Part shown: piece after piece, positions 8,444 to 16,343 of the stretch | Numbering within the stretch: position 1 is the stretch's first letter | Layout of the letters: each line of letters opens with the position of its first letter | NCBI GenBank assembly: GCA_947648495.1 | Contig: CANSOA010000008.1 | Span: 1-64,000, forward strand | Length of the DNA stretch: 64,000 nt | Direction of reading: 5' to 3' | DNA from: an uncultured Clostridium sp. | Lineage (GTDB): Bacteria; Bacillota; Clostridia; TANB77; CAG-508 | Program-made: the position numbers and the translations under genes | Notes under the pieces: generated by a model | What the model saw: the letters and a program-made list of their open reading frames with translations, nothing else | What the model was told of the DNA's origin: nothing | Databases searched by the model: none

Positions 8444-8815
8444 ATGGCAAAGAAAGATGTTAATAAAGAAAAAAGCAAGAACAATTTCTTTAAAGAATTA
8501 AAATCTGAATTAAAAAAAGTAACTTGGCCAACATTTAAAAAATTAGTGAATAATACATCAGCGGTTATATCGATTGTTTTAATTGTTTGTGCAATTGTAT
8601 TTGTACTTGATGTATGTTTTGAGAATTTGAATCGTTTGGGAATTGAAAGATTAAAAACATTAGTTGCATCAGATACAGAAAATGTAAATGAAACAACGGA
8701 ATTAAATGATGGAACAGTTACAGACAATGAAAATCAAGAAGAATCCAATGACACAGTAGAAGAAAATGCAGATACTGTGCAAGAAGGCGATAGTTCAGAA
8801 ACACAAACAGAATAA
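8444..8815 (+). CDS. secE: Preprotein translocase subunit SecE with acidic C-terminal extension
   Basis: 123 residues. The core has the amphipathic F-F-K-E-L-K-S-E-L-K-K-V-T-W-P and one membrane helix (about residues 42-62). It stabilises SecY in the membrane. About 45 residues rich in Glu, Asp, Asn and Thr follow the usual end of the protein near residue 75, which is unusual for a Bacillota SecE of about 60-70 residues. Confidence 0.95.
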   Translation: MAKKDVNKEKSKNNFFKELKSELKKVTWPTFKKLVNNTSAVISIVLIVCAIVFVLDVCFENLNRLGIERLKTLVASDTENVNETTELNDGTVTDNENQEESNDTVEENADTVQEGDSSETQTE

Positions 8816-8865
8816 TTCTTAAGAAGGATTTTGCTCAATAAAAGGAGAAGGAGGCTAGTTCACTT

Positions 8866-9399
8866 ATGTCTCAAGAAGAAAAAAAAGAAGCAAATTGGTA
8901 TGTAATCCATACGTATTCAGGATATGAAAACAAAGTAAAAACAGATTTGGAAAAAACCATTAAAAATAGAGAATTAGAAGATTTTTTCTTTCATATTGTA
9001 GTTCCGATGGAGGAACAAGTTGAAATTAAAGAAGGAAAAAGAAAAACAAATTTGAAAAAGGTATTTCCGGGTTATGTTTTAATAAAGATGATTGTAACAG
9101 AGGAATCTTGGTATATCGTAAGAAATACAAGAGGTGTTACAGGATTTGTTGGTTCTGGTACAGACCCAATTCCACTTACTGAAAATGAAATACGTAACAT
9201 GGGATTTGATGATGTTCCAGTAAATGTAGATTATGATGTTAATGATACCGTACAAGTTATCAATGGACCATTAGAAGGGTTTGTTGGTGCGGTTCAAGAA
9301 ATAAACAAAGAAAAGCAAAAAGTAAAAGTTTTAGTTTCTATGTTTGGTCGAGAAACGCCAGTAGAATTAGAATTTTCACAAGTACAAAAAACAAATTAA
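8866..9399 (+). CDS. nusG: Transcription termination/antitermination factor NusG
   Basis: 177 residues. It has the NGN domain (W-Y-V-I-H-T-Y-S-G-Y-E-N-K-V, then V-F-P-G-Y-V-L-I) and the C-terminal KOW motif (I-N-G-P-L-E-G-F-V-G-A-V). It binds RNA polymerase and affects pausing and Rho function. GGAGGC lies 12 bases before the ATG. The usual secE-nusG-rplK order is kept. Confidence 0.97.
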   Translation: MSQEEKKEANWYVIHTYSGYENKVKTDLEKTIKNRELEDFFFHIVVPMEEQVEIKEGKRKTNLKKVFPGYVLIKMIVTEESWYIVRNTRGVTGFVGSGTDPIPLTENEIRNMGFDDVPVNVDYDVNDTVQVINGPLEGFVGAVQEINKEKQKVKVLVSMFGRETPVELEFSQVQKTN

Positions 9400-9422
9400 G
9401 AAAGTGAAGGGAGATTTTTAAA

Positions 9423-9854
9423 ATGGCAGACAATAAAGAAGTTGTAAATGTAATTAAATTACAAATCGAAGCAGGAAAAGCATCACCAGCTCCACCAGTT
9501 GGACCAGCGCTTGGTTCTAGTGGTGTTAATATTATGCAATTTGTAAAAGAATTCAATGATAGAACAGCGAACCAGCCAGGAATGATCATTCCAGTTGTAA
9601 TTTCTGTTTATAAAGATAAATCTTTTACATTTATTACAAAAGTTGCACCAGTAGCAGTATTAATCAAAAAAGCAATTAATTTGGCAAAAGGTTCAGGAAA
9701 GCCAAATATGGAAAAAGTTGCGAAAATTACTAAAGCTCAAGTAGAGGAAATCGCAAAACAAAAAATGGAAGATTTGAATGCAGGTTCTTTGGAATCAGCT
9801 ATGAGCATGGTTATGGGAACAGCTCGTTCAATGGGTGTTACTGTAGTAGATTAA
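9423..9854 (+). CDS. rplK: Ribosomal protein L11
   Basis: 143 residues with the typical [21 protein letters not shown] start and a C-terminal rRNA-binding domain ending in A-R-S-M-G-V-T-V. It binds the GTPase-associated 23S rRNA and is needed for RelA activation on stalled ribosomes. AGGGAG precedes the ATG, 23 bases after nusG. Confidence 0.97.
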   Translation: MADNKEVVNVIKLQIEAGKASPAPPVGPALGSSGVNIMQFVKEFNDRTANQPGMIIPVVISVYKDKSFTFITKVAPVAVLIKKAINLAKGSGKPNMEKVAKITKAQVEEIAKQKMEDLNAGSLESAMSMVMGTARSMGVTVVD

Positions 9855-9936
9855 TTGTGTTTAAATAAGAAGAAATTCTTATTATATAAATAATTTTTGG
9901 GAGATTTTATATCGTTTGTACCAAGGGAGGTTAAAA

Positions 9937-10614
9937 ATGAAAAGAGGAAAATTATATCAAGAGGCTGCTAAATTAGTAGATCATGAAAAAATTTACAATA
10001 TGAAAGAAGCCTTAGAAATTATTGAAAAAATGCCAAAAAGAAAATTTGATGAAACAGTTGAATTACATGTTCGATTAGGTGTTGATTCAAAACATGCTGA
10101 CCAACAAGTAAGAGGAACTGTTGTATTACCAAATGGAACTGGTAAGTCACTAAAAGTTTTAGTATTTGCCAAAGGCGATAAAGCCAAAGAAGCAGAAAAA
10201 GCAGGAGCTGATTTTGTTGGGGCAGAAGAATTAATTCCTAAAATCGAAAAAGAAAACTGGTTTGATTACGATGTTATCGTAGCAACCCCAGATATGATGG
10301 GAATTATTGGACGATTAGGAAAAGTATTAGGACCAAAAGGATTGATGCCAAACCCTAAATCAGGAACTGTTACAATGGATGTCACAAAGGCAGTAGAAGA
10401 AATCAAATCTGGTAAAGTGGAATATCGTTTAGATAAAACAAATATTATTCATTTAGGTTTTGGAAAAGTATCTTTTGGAACAGATAAATTGCTTGAAAAT
10501 TATCAAACCATTATTGATGCTATTATTAAAGCAAAACCAGCAGCAGCTAAAGGTCAATATATCAAAAGTATTGCAGTAAATACAAGTATGGGACCAAGTA
10601 TGTATATTAGTTAA
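9937..10614 (+). CDS. rplA: Ribosomal protein L1
   Basis: 225 residues. M-K-R-G-K-L-Y at the start, the two-domain L1 fold, [15 protein letters not shown] near residue 130, and the end [11 protein letters not shown]. It forms the ribosomal L1 stalk. I chose ATG 9937 after GGGAGG; a possible start at 9916 would add seven atypical residues. Confidence 0.97.
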   Translation: MKRGKLYQEAAKLVDHEKIYNMKEALEIIEKMPKRKFDETVELHVRLGVDSKHADQQVRGTVVLPNGTGKSLKVLVFAKGDKAKEAEKAGADFVGAEELIPKIEKENWFDYDVIVATPDMMGIIGRLGKVLGPKGLMPNPKSGTVTMDVTKAVEEIKSGKVEYRLDKTNIIHLGFGKVSFGTDKLLENYQTIIDAIIKAKPAAAKGQYIKSIAVNTSMGPSMYIS

Positions 10615-10619
10615 AATAT

Positions 10620-10725
10620 AAGAACCGAAGACAATAGGTAAACAAGTAAATCCTATCGAGGTAGTAAGAAAGAGTTAAAACTCTTCCATTATCTCGTGCG
10701 GATTTTGGAAGAGTTTTTAATATAT
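10620..10725 (+). ncRNA. L10 leader (ribosomal protein autoregulatory RNA)
   Basis: The 155-base gap before rplJ contains the hallmark L10-leader pieces: gaggtagtaagaaagag, a hairpin using aactcttcc with ggaagagtt, and the conserved segment ctcgtgcggattttgg. L10 with L7/L12 binds this RNA to lower its own synthesis. The terminal ggaagagttttta may serve as an attenuator. Boundaries are approximate. Confidence 0.8.
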
Positions 10726-10769
10726 GAAATATATATTGATAAAAAATTAAAGGAGGTGAATAGAGAAAA

Positions 10770-11276
10770 ATGGCAAATCAAAAAATTATTGCACAAAAAG
10801 AAAAAGAAGTAAAAGAATTAGCAGAAAAAATGAAAAGTGCAGGTTTAGTGCTTTTAACAGATTACAGAGGAATTAATGTAGAAGATGTAACTTCTTTAAG
10901 AAAAACAGTAAAAGAGGCAAATGGTGAATATTGTGTTATCAAAAATAATATCACAAGAAGAGCATTGGCTGAATGTGGATTTGATTTAGGAGATAGCCTA
11001 GTTGGACCAACAGCTGTTATTTTAACTGGAGAAGAATACTTACCTACATTAAAAGCAATTTATAAATATTCTAAAGCAAATGATTTTTACAAAATAAAAG
11101 CAGGTGTTTTAGAAGGCAAAGTAGCAACAATTGAAGAATTGAATACATTGGCAGTTCTTCCATCAAGAGAAGAATTGATTGCAAAATTGGCAGGATGTTT
11201 ATTGGCAAACGTATCAAAATTGGCTGCTACATTGGAAGCAGTACGTGTACAAAAAGAAACCGAAACAGCAGAATAA
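10770..11276 (+). CDS. rplJ: Ribosomal protein L10
   Basis: 168 residues. The L10 core has L-T-D-Y-R-G-I-N-V and L-R-K-T-V-K-E-A-N, K-N-N-I-T-R-R-A, and a C-terminal helix that anchors L7/L12 dimers. AAAGGAGGTGA precedes the ATG. It is probably controlled by the L10 leader upstream. Confidence 0.97.
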   Translation: MANQKIIAQKEKEVKELAEKMKSAGLVLLTDYRGINVEDVTSLRKTVKEANGEYCVIKNNITRRALAECGFDLGDSLVGPTAVILTGEEYLPTLKAIYKYSKANDFYKIKAGVLEGKVATIEELNTLAVLPSREELIAKLAGCLLANVSKLAATLEAVRVQKETETAE

Positions 11277-11394
11277 GTAGAGTAGTTTGCGTGGAAAATT
11301 TTGAGGTAACGAAAAATTTTTACTCGCGAGTTCTAGAACTTAATAAAAAAATGCTAAGAATGAATAAAATAAAATAGAAAAGGAGAATTTAAAA

Positions 11395-11766
11395 ATGAGT
11401 GAAAAAACAGATAAAATGTTAGAAGAAATCGACAGCTTAACTGTTGTTGAATTATCAGAATTAGTAAAAGGAATTGAAGAAAAATATGGAGTTACTGCAG
11501 CTGCAGTTGCAGCACCAGCAGCTGGAGGAGCAGCAGGTGAAGCAGCGGCTGAAAAATCAGACTTTACAGTTGTTTTAAAAGAAACAGGGGCAAATAAAAT
11601 TGCTGTTATCAAAGTGATTAGAGAAGCAACTGGATTGGGATTAAAAGAAGCAAAAGAAATCGCTGATGGCGCACCAAAAACAATTAAAGAAGGTGTAGCA
11701 AAAGAAGAAGCTGAAGAAATGAAAGCTAAATTTGCTGAAGCTGGAGCTGTTATTGAGTTGCAATAA
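11395..11766 (+). CDS. rplL: Ribosomal protein L7/L12
   Basis: 123 residues: N-terminal dimerisation helices, an Ala/Gly-rich hinge near residues 38-52, and the C-terminal factor-binding domain ([16 protein letters not shown]). It recruits translation GTPases. A strong terminator follows directly and rpoB is not adjacent, unlike many Bacillota. Confidence 0.97.
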   Translation: MSEKTDKMLEEIDSLTVVELSELVKGIEEKYGVTAAAVAAPAAGGAAGEAAAEKSDFTVVLKETGANKIAVIKVIREATGLGLKEAKEIADGAPKTIKEGVAKEEAEEMKAKFAEAGAVIELQ

Positions 11767-11784
11767 GTTTGAGTGAGAAAGTAA

Positions 11785-11823
11785 AAATGCAGATAGTAAA
11801 TTTCACTATCTGCATTTTTTGTT
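11785..11823 (+). terminator. Terminator of the rplJL operon
   Basis: A 13-bp perfect stem (11785-11797 with 11805-11817), 7-nt loop, T-rich tail. The next gene is on the opposite strand, so this may work in both directions. Confidence 0.88.
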
Positions 11824-11829
11824 GTGTTT

Positions 11830-12573
11830 TTAAATCACATTCATAGCTTTTAACCAATCGGGATATTGTTCTAATAATTTGGAGTACAGTTCCTCGTCAG
11901 TTAAATTTTCCAATTTTTTGATTTCCACAAAAGCGGTATTATCCACACGGCGACCGTCTAAATCATCGATTTTCTTTAAATACTTGAAATTTTCATTACC
12001 GATGCCGACACATTGAATAAACATTTTGTGTTCTGCCGATTCACGAAATGCTTTGTCAGCTTGAGCAGGGTCCCCGCAGTTTCCATCTGTGATGAAAAGA
12101 ATGAATGTTGGGTAGCTATCATCGCAGTTTTGAATGGCATGGTTAATGACTGGGGCATAGTTTGTACCGCTATAAGGCTCATAACCTTTTCTTATAATTT
12201 CATTCACAACGTAAGTTGCGTAGTTATCCAAATTCATTGGAGTAAGTTCAAAGCAATTTTCATCGAAAACTGTAACTGGCATTATTCCGTCATCGTCGAA
12301 TTTTAATGCAATTGGAAAAAGCCGTAGGAGTGCGTCTTGTACACTGCCGTCGTAATAGCGCGTCTCCATAGAGAGAGAAATGTCGATATAGAGTTTAACT
12401 TGACAGATTAGATTGGTCAAGTCAACGTTTTTCTCTTTTTTCAAGCTTACTAGATGCTTGTCAAGAGAAACTTTTGACTTTTCTAAGCTGACTTTTGGTT
12501 TTTCTGTCCCCCAAGAGCTGCTTGCTGAAGTGTTATTGTTGTTTACTTGTTTCTTTTTGCCAAAACCAAACAT
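11830..12573 (-). CDS. VWA-domain protein, TerY-like; carries the one ordinary in-frame CGG
   Basis: 247 residues. A charged N-terminal region of about 50 residues is followed by a von Willebrand A domain: metal site D-I-S-L-S-M, then T-N-Y and F-I-T-D-G-N-C-G-D. The TerY/YfbK-like VWA proteins sit in tellurium-resistance-like phosphorylation systems, but no partner is near. AGGAGGATAATTT precedes the ATG. Codons are more GC-rich than in the neighbours (CGC, GAC, GGC, CTC), which suggests transfer. An in-frame CGG near 12330 (L-L-R-L-F-P) must be read as Arg; skipping the C would reach a stop within seven codons. It is the exception to the CGG rule seen elsewhere. Confidence 0.85.
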   Translation of the reverse strand: MFGFGKKKQVNNNNTSASSSWGTEKPKVSLEKSKVSLDKHLVSLKKEKNVDLTNLICQVKLYIDISLSMETRYYDGSVQDALLRLFPIALKFDDDGIMPVTVFDENCFELTPMNLDNYATYVVNEIIRKGYEPYSGTNYAPVINHAIQNCDDSYPTFILFITDGNCGDPAQADKAFRESAEHKMFIQCVGIGNENFKYLKKIDDLDGRRVDNTAFVEIKKLENLTDEELYSKLLEQYPDWLKAMNVI

Positions 12574-12593
12574 AAATTATCCTCCTTTTGAAA

Positions 12594-12870
12594 TCGCTTG
12601 GTGTTAAATGGTTGCTAAAATAGAAATATATCTATTATACATATAGTATATCATATTTTACATAATTTGTCAACATGAAGTGTACCCCAAAAGTGAATAA
12701 GAAAAAATGTGTTTTTATGCTTTAAAACTGCTATGCTAAAGATGCTACAGTTCTATCTTCTTGACTTTTTTTCCAAAATATGATATATAATTTTTACTTA
12801 AATATTGAATTTTTGCAAAACTATTGCTATTATTTTACTTTTGCGATATACTAATGATGAGGTGTGTAAA
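12594..12870. other. 277-base AT-rich intergenic region
   Basis: It lies between the divergent VWA and pilin-like genes and should hold both promoters. I see AT-rich runs such as tatacatatagtatatcat but no confident gene or structured RNA. A short string tgtaccccaaaag near 12679 resembles an IS3-type end, but nothing supports an element. Confidence 0.5.
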
Positions 12871-13999
12871 ATGAGAAATCAAAAGCGGAATTACGATGAT
12901 TAGTCTTGCACTATATATTATTTCTTTTGTAATTATTCTTGTGCTTGTTGGAAGTATTACGGTGTTTTTTGGCAATCAAGCAAATGATATTAATATGGCT
13001 ACAGGAGCAAGTGCGGAATATAATAAATTTAATTTGTATATGTTAGACCAAACGAAAAATGGTTGTAAAATTTCTAGGATTAGTGAAGAAGAGGACAAAA
13101 ATCAATTTGTGACGTTTTCGAGTGGAGAAACACCAAATACTTTTGTGAAATTAAAAGATGGAAATATTTTATATTTTAATCAGATGAAATTGTGCGAAAA
13201 TGTGGATGAGTTTAAAGTAAAAAAGGATATAGCGGACAATGGAAAACAGGTTTTAAAAACGTATTTGAAAATAAATGGAACGGTTTATACGACAGATTAT
13301 GTGGTAGAAAATAATGGTGAAAGTATAGAAAATAAAGATTTGGGATATGTAACAGATGGACTGATATTACATTATGATGGTATTCAAAATACTAAATTGG
13401 GACATAGTAATTCTACAACTGTTTGGGAAGATTTGAGTGAAAGTGGAAATCATGCTATTTTTAAGCAAACTCTACCAAATTGGCAAGAGAAATGTTATCA
13501 ATTTTCAAAGGGAAGTGTAGAATATTTTGAGAGTAAGAATAATTTAGAACTTGGTACTTCAAATAGAACGATAGAATTTGTTGTGAGTTCTAGTAATAGC
13601 GAACTTCAGAATATATTTGGTATGGGAAATTTAAATATAAATGAGATGTTTGATTGCTTAATATATGCAAATGGCTTTAATAGTCATGTATTTGGAAATT
13701 TAGCAAATGAGGGAATTGATGAAGGATTAATTCCAAATAAGATTTACTCAAATACATGGAAATATCAAGAGGGAAAAATGTCATATAGAACCAATCAAGC
13801 TAAAAAAGAAAATGTACAATTCCAAAATTTAAATACAAAATCTAGTCAATTTTTGTTAGGAAAAGGTTTGTATGCACATCACAATAATGGGAATTCTTTT
13901 AAAGTATATAGTATTCGAATTTACAATCGAGTTCTTTCAGAAGCTGAAATACAAAAGAATTATGAAAAGGACAAAATACGATTTGGAATAGAGGAATAA
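12871..13999 (+). CDS. Pilin-like surface protein with LamG-type domain; +1 shift at CGG 12886
   Basis: The ATG at 12871 opens M-R-N-Q-K, then an in-frame CGG at 12886; without a shift a stop follows within four codons. Skipping that C gives M-R-N-Q-K-G-I-T-M-I-S-L-A, the same positively charged leader plus G-I-T motif and hydrophobic helix seen in the pilin-like gene at 34954. The glycine at the shift is the residue where a prepilin peptidase would cut. The remaining protein (375 residues) has a C-terminal concanavalin/LamG-like region (Y-S-I-R-I-Y-N-R-V-L-S-E-A-E-I) typical of surface adhesins. Confidence 0.83.
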
Positions 14000-14072
14000 A
14001 AAGAAGGGTCTGTAAAAAAACTTTATTTGCTATCGCAATTATTTAGGTTTTTTACTTTCCCTTTTTATTATT

Positions 14073-14498
14073 TTATAAAAATTTTTTCAATCGGTCTATG
14101 CTATTTTGCTGAAAAGAAATAAAGCCATTTAAAATGTCTTTTACTTCTTTTGATGCCTCAGGGCTTTGATTAAGAAGTTTTACTCCTTTAATAATTCCCA
14201 TATCATACCCTTGTATTAATATTTCAGAAAGCTTAGAATTGGTTTTGTTGTTCATGGTGTTAAATTGAATGCCAGTCCAACCCATAATTTTTTCGCCCAT
14301 TGGCGTATCGTCTGGAATTTCACCGATTTGCTCAAATTTTTGATTAATTCGATTCGCTGTTTCTTGATATTGATTATATTGATAAGTTAATTCATCTCGA
14401 AATTGCCCATCTGCACTTTTTTCTGCTACCATAGCAATGGAATCTTTACCCATACATACGCCTTTGTGTATTTCATTTAAAATGGTTAAATCGTCCAT
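14073..14498 (-). CDS. Helical-bundle protein, ferritin-like/DUF2383-type
   Basis: 141 residues starting M-D-D-L-T-I-L-N-E-I-H-K-G; AAAGGAGGACTT precedes this ATG, so I reject the longer in-frame start at 14552. The sequence is almost all helix with regularly spaced acidic residues, as in ferritin-like or DUF2383-type bundles. The family call is tentative and no metal ligand set is certain. Confidence 0.68.
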   Translation of the reverse strand: MDDLTILNEIHKGVCMGKDSIAMVAEKSADGQFRDELTYQYNQYQETANRINQKFEQIGEIPDDTPMGEKIMGWTGIQFNTMNNKTNSKLSEILIQGYDMGIIKGVKLLNQSPEASKEVKDILNGFISFQQNSIDRLKKFL

Positions 14499-14634
14499 AA
14501 GTCCTCCTTTGAATTTAAATATAGTATTTGTGAATTCATTAAAATTATTCAAAACATGAAAAATTTAATTTGTCAAGGATACAATATTATGATAGAATAT
14601 AACAAATGAGATTTTTAAAAAAGGAGAAAAATTG

Positions 14635-15582
14635 ATGGCAAAGGTATTGATTAAGTCAAGCAAAGAAAGCAACCTTTTGAAATTTTTGATACAGTATGTA
14701 AATTTGGAGAAGATAGAGTATAAAATTGTTAGTAATTTAGAAAATGTAGAGAAAGATGTAACCAATATTATTTATATAGACGATGAAAAAAGTTTCAAAG
14801 ATTTGAACTTGTCAAACGATATTCCAATTATACTCATTAGTGATGAAAAAATGGTAAGCAATTGTGATGAGTTGGTTATAAATTATATTATAACGGATTT
14901 AATTCATGATGAAATTGATTATACAAGTGCACAAAGAGAATATTTGTATAAAAAAGGAGTTTATCATGTTTTGCTTCAGAAAATGAATGAGCTAATTGAT
15001 AATTATGAAAATTATAATGGATTAATTTATGATTTAACACAAATGAAAAGGAAACCAGAAGATTGGATTTTTAAATTTGATTCTATTAATGAGACGTATA
15101 ACTGGTTAATTAGTAAACATAGAAATATAAGTAAGAATTCGGTTGAAAAACATATTAGTATTTATAGTGACAAGGTATATGATGATTCTGTAAGAGAAAT
15201 AAATTATTTAATGAACCAAATAATGAATATTAAAAATAATAAAGTAATTACAGAGATATTTATTCTTTCTTATGAAGAATTGGAAATAATGAAAAAGAAT
15301 TATTTTTTTAAACAATTGTTGAAAAGTATTTCTGCAAATTATCATATTTATTTTGTTGATAAAGAAATATTTAAACGAGAAGAGGAATTGTTTAATCAAT
15401 TAGTAGATGGAATCAATATTTATGAAGATTGTGTTTATCGAGACACTTATGCTGATGAATTATCATTAGGTTTTGTAGATTGTAAAAAAGAAACTATTGA
15501 AAAATACAATCAATATTTTGATTATATTTTAGAGAGATATGGAAAAAGATTGAATTCGGAAGGTGATATAGATGAGTTTTAA
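14635..15582 (+). CDS. Uncharacterised 315-residue protein
   Basis: I do not recognise a family. The first 70 residues look like an alternating beta/alpha region (V-L-I-K-S, N-I-I-Y-I-D-D-E-K, I-P-I-I-L-I-S-D-E), roughly receiver-like, followed by a long helical part. AAAGGAGAAAAATTG lies before the ATG. Its end overlaps the start of the SDR gene by 11 bases, so the two are probably translated together. Confidence 0.72.
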   Translation: MAKVLIKSSKESNLLKFLIQYVNLEKIEYKIVSNLENVEKDVTNIIYIDDEKSFKDLNLSNDIPIILISDEKMVSNCDELVINYIITDLIHDEIDYTSAQREYLYKKGVYHVLLQKMNELIDNYENYNGLIYDLTQMKRKPEDWIFKFDSINETYNWLISKHRNISKNSVEKHISIYSDKVYDDSVREINYLMNQIMNIKNNKVITEIFILSYEELEIMKKNYFFKQLLKSISANYHIYFVDKEIFKREEELFNQLVDGINIYEDCVYRDTYADELSLGFVDCKKETIEKYNQYFDYILERYGKRLNSEGDIDEF

Positions 15583-16318
15583 AGATAAAGTTGTTTTAGT
15601 AACAGGTTCTTCAAGGGGAATTGGCAGAAGTATTGCAGTTAAGTTTGCAAAAGAAGGAGCTAATGTAATTGTTAATTATAAACATAACATAAAGGAAGCA
15701 GAACTCATTACAGATATTATCTCTAGTTATGGCAATAAATGTTTATGTATTCAAGCAGATGTTTCCAATGAAAAAGAAGTATCAAGCATGATAGAAAAGA
15801 TTATTCAGGAATTTGGAAAAATTGATGTTGTAGTCAATAATGCAGGTATTGCAATAGATGTTGATTTTAATGAAAAAGAAGTCAAAGATTGGCAAGATAC
15901 TTTAAATACAAATCTAATTGGCGTTTTTTTGGTTTCAAAATATGCTGGAAAATATATGAAACAGAAACAATATGGAAAAATTATTAATATTTCATCTACC
16001 AATGGAATTGATACAACTTATCCATATAGTATTGATTATGATGCTTCCAAAGCAGCTATTATTAATTTAACAAAAAATCTGGCGATTCAATTTGCGCCAC
16101 ATATAAATGTTAATGCAGTAGCACCAGGTTGGGTTGATACGGGGATGAATGATGATTTATCAAGAAATTATTTAAGAGAAGAAAGAGAGAAAATTTTGCT
16201 AAAACGTTTTGCTGAGCCAGAAGAAATAGCAGAAGTAGTTCTATTTTTAGCCTCAGATAAAGCGCGTTATATTGATGGTGAAATTATAAGAGTAGATGGT
16301 GGGCAAAAAATTGAGTAG
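15572..16318 (+). CDS. Short-chain dehydrogenase/reductase, FabG-like
   Basis: 248 residues with the SDR NAD(P)-binding motif T-G-S-S-R-G-I-G, N-N-A-G, the catalytic serine in I-N-I-S-S-T, Y-x3-K as Y-D-A-S-K, and P-G-W-V-D-T-G. It closely matches 3-oxoacyl-ACP reductases. No fatty-acid genes are near, so the substrate is uncertain. AAGGTGATATAG precedes the ATG inside the upstream gene. Confidence 0.9.
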   Translation: MSFKDKVVLVTGSSRGIGRSIAVKFAKEGANVIVNYKHNIKEAELITDIISSYGNKCLCIQADVSNEKEVSSMIEKIIQEFGKIDVVVNNAGIAIDVDFNEKEVKDWQDTLNTNLIGVFLVSKYAGKYMKQKQYGKIINISSTNGIDTTYPYSIDYDASKAAIINLTKNLAIQFAPHINVNAVAPGWVDTGMNDDLSRNYLREEREKILLKRFAEPEEIAEVVLFLASDKARYIDGEIIRVDGGQKIE

Positions 16319-16343
16319 TAGAAAAATAAAGAGGTAAATAAAC

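Noticed and set aside
11195-11377. A 60-codon frame over the end of rplJ
   Set aside because: It is an out-of-frame shadow of rplJ running into the intergenic region, without a ribosome binding site.
12676-12700. IS3-family insertion sequence end near the string tgtaccccaaaag
   Set aside because: No matching opposite end, transposase fragment or target duplication is visible.
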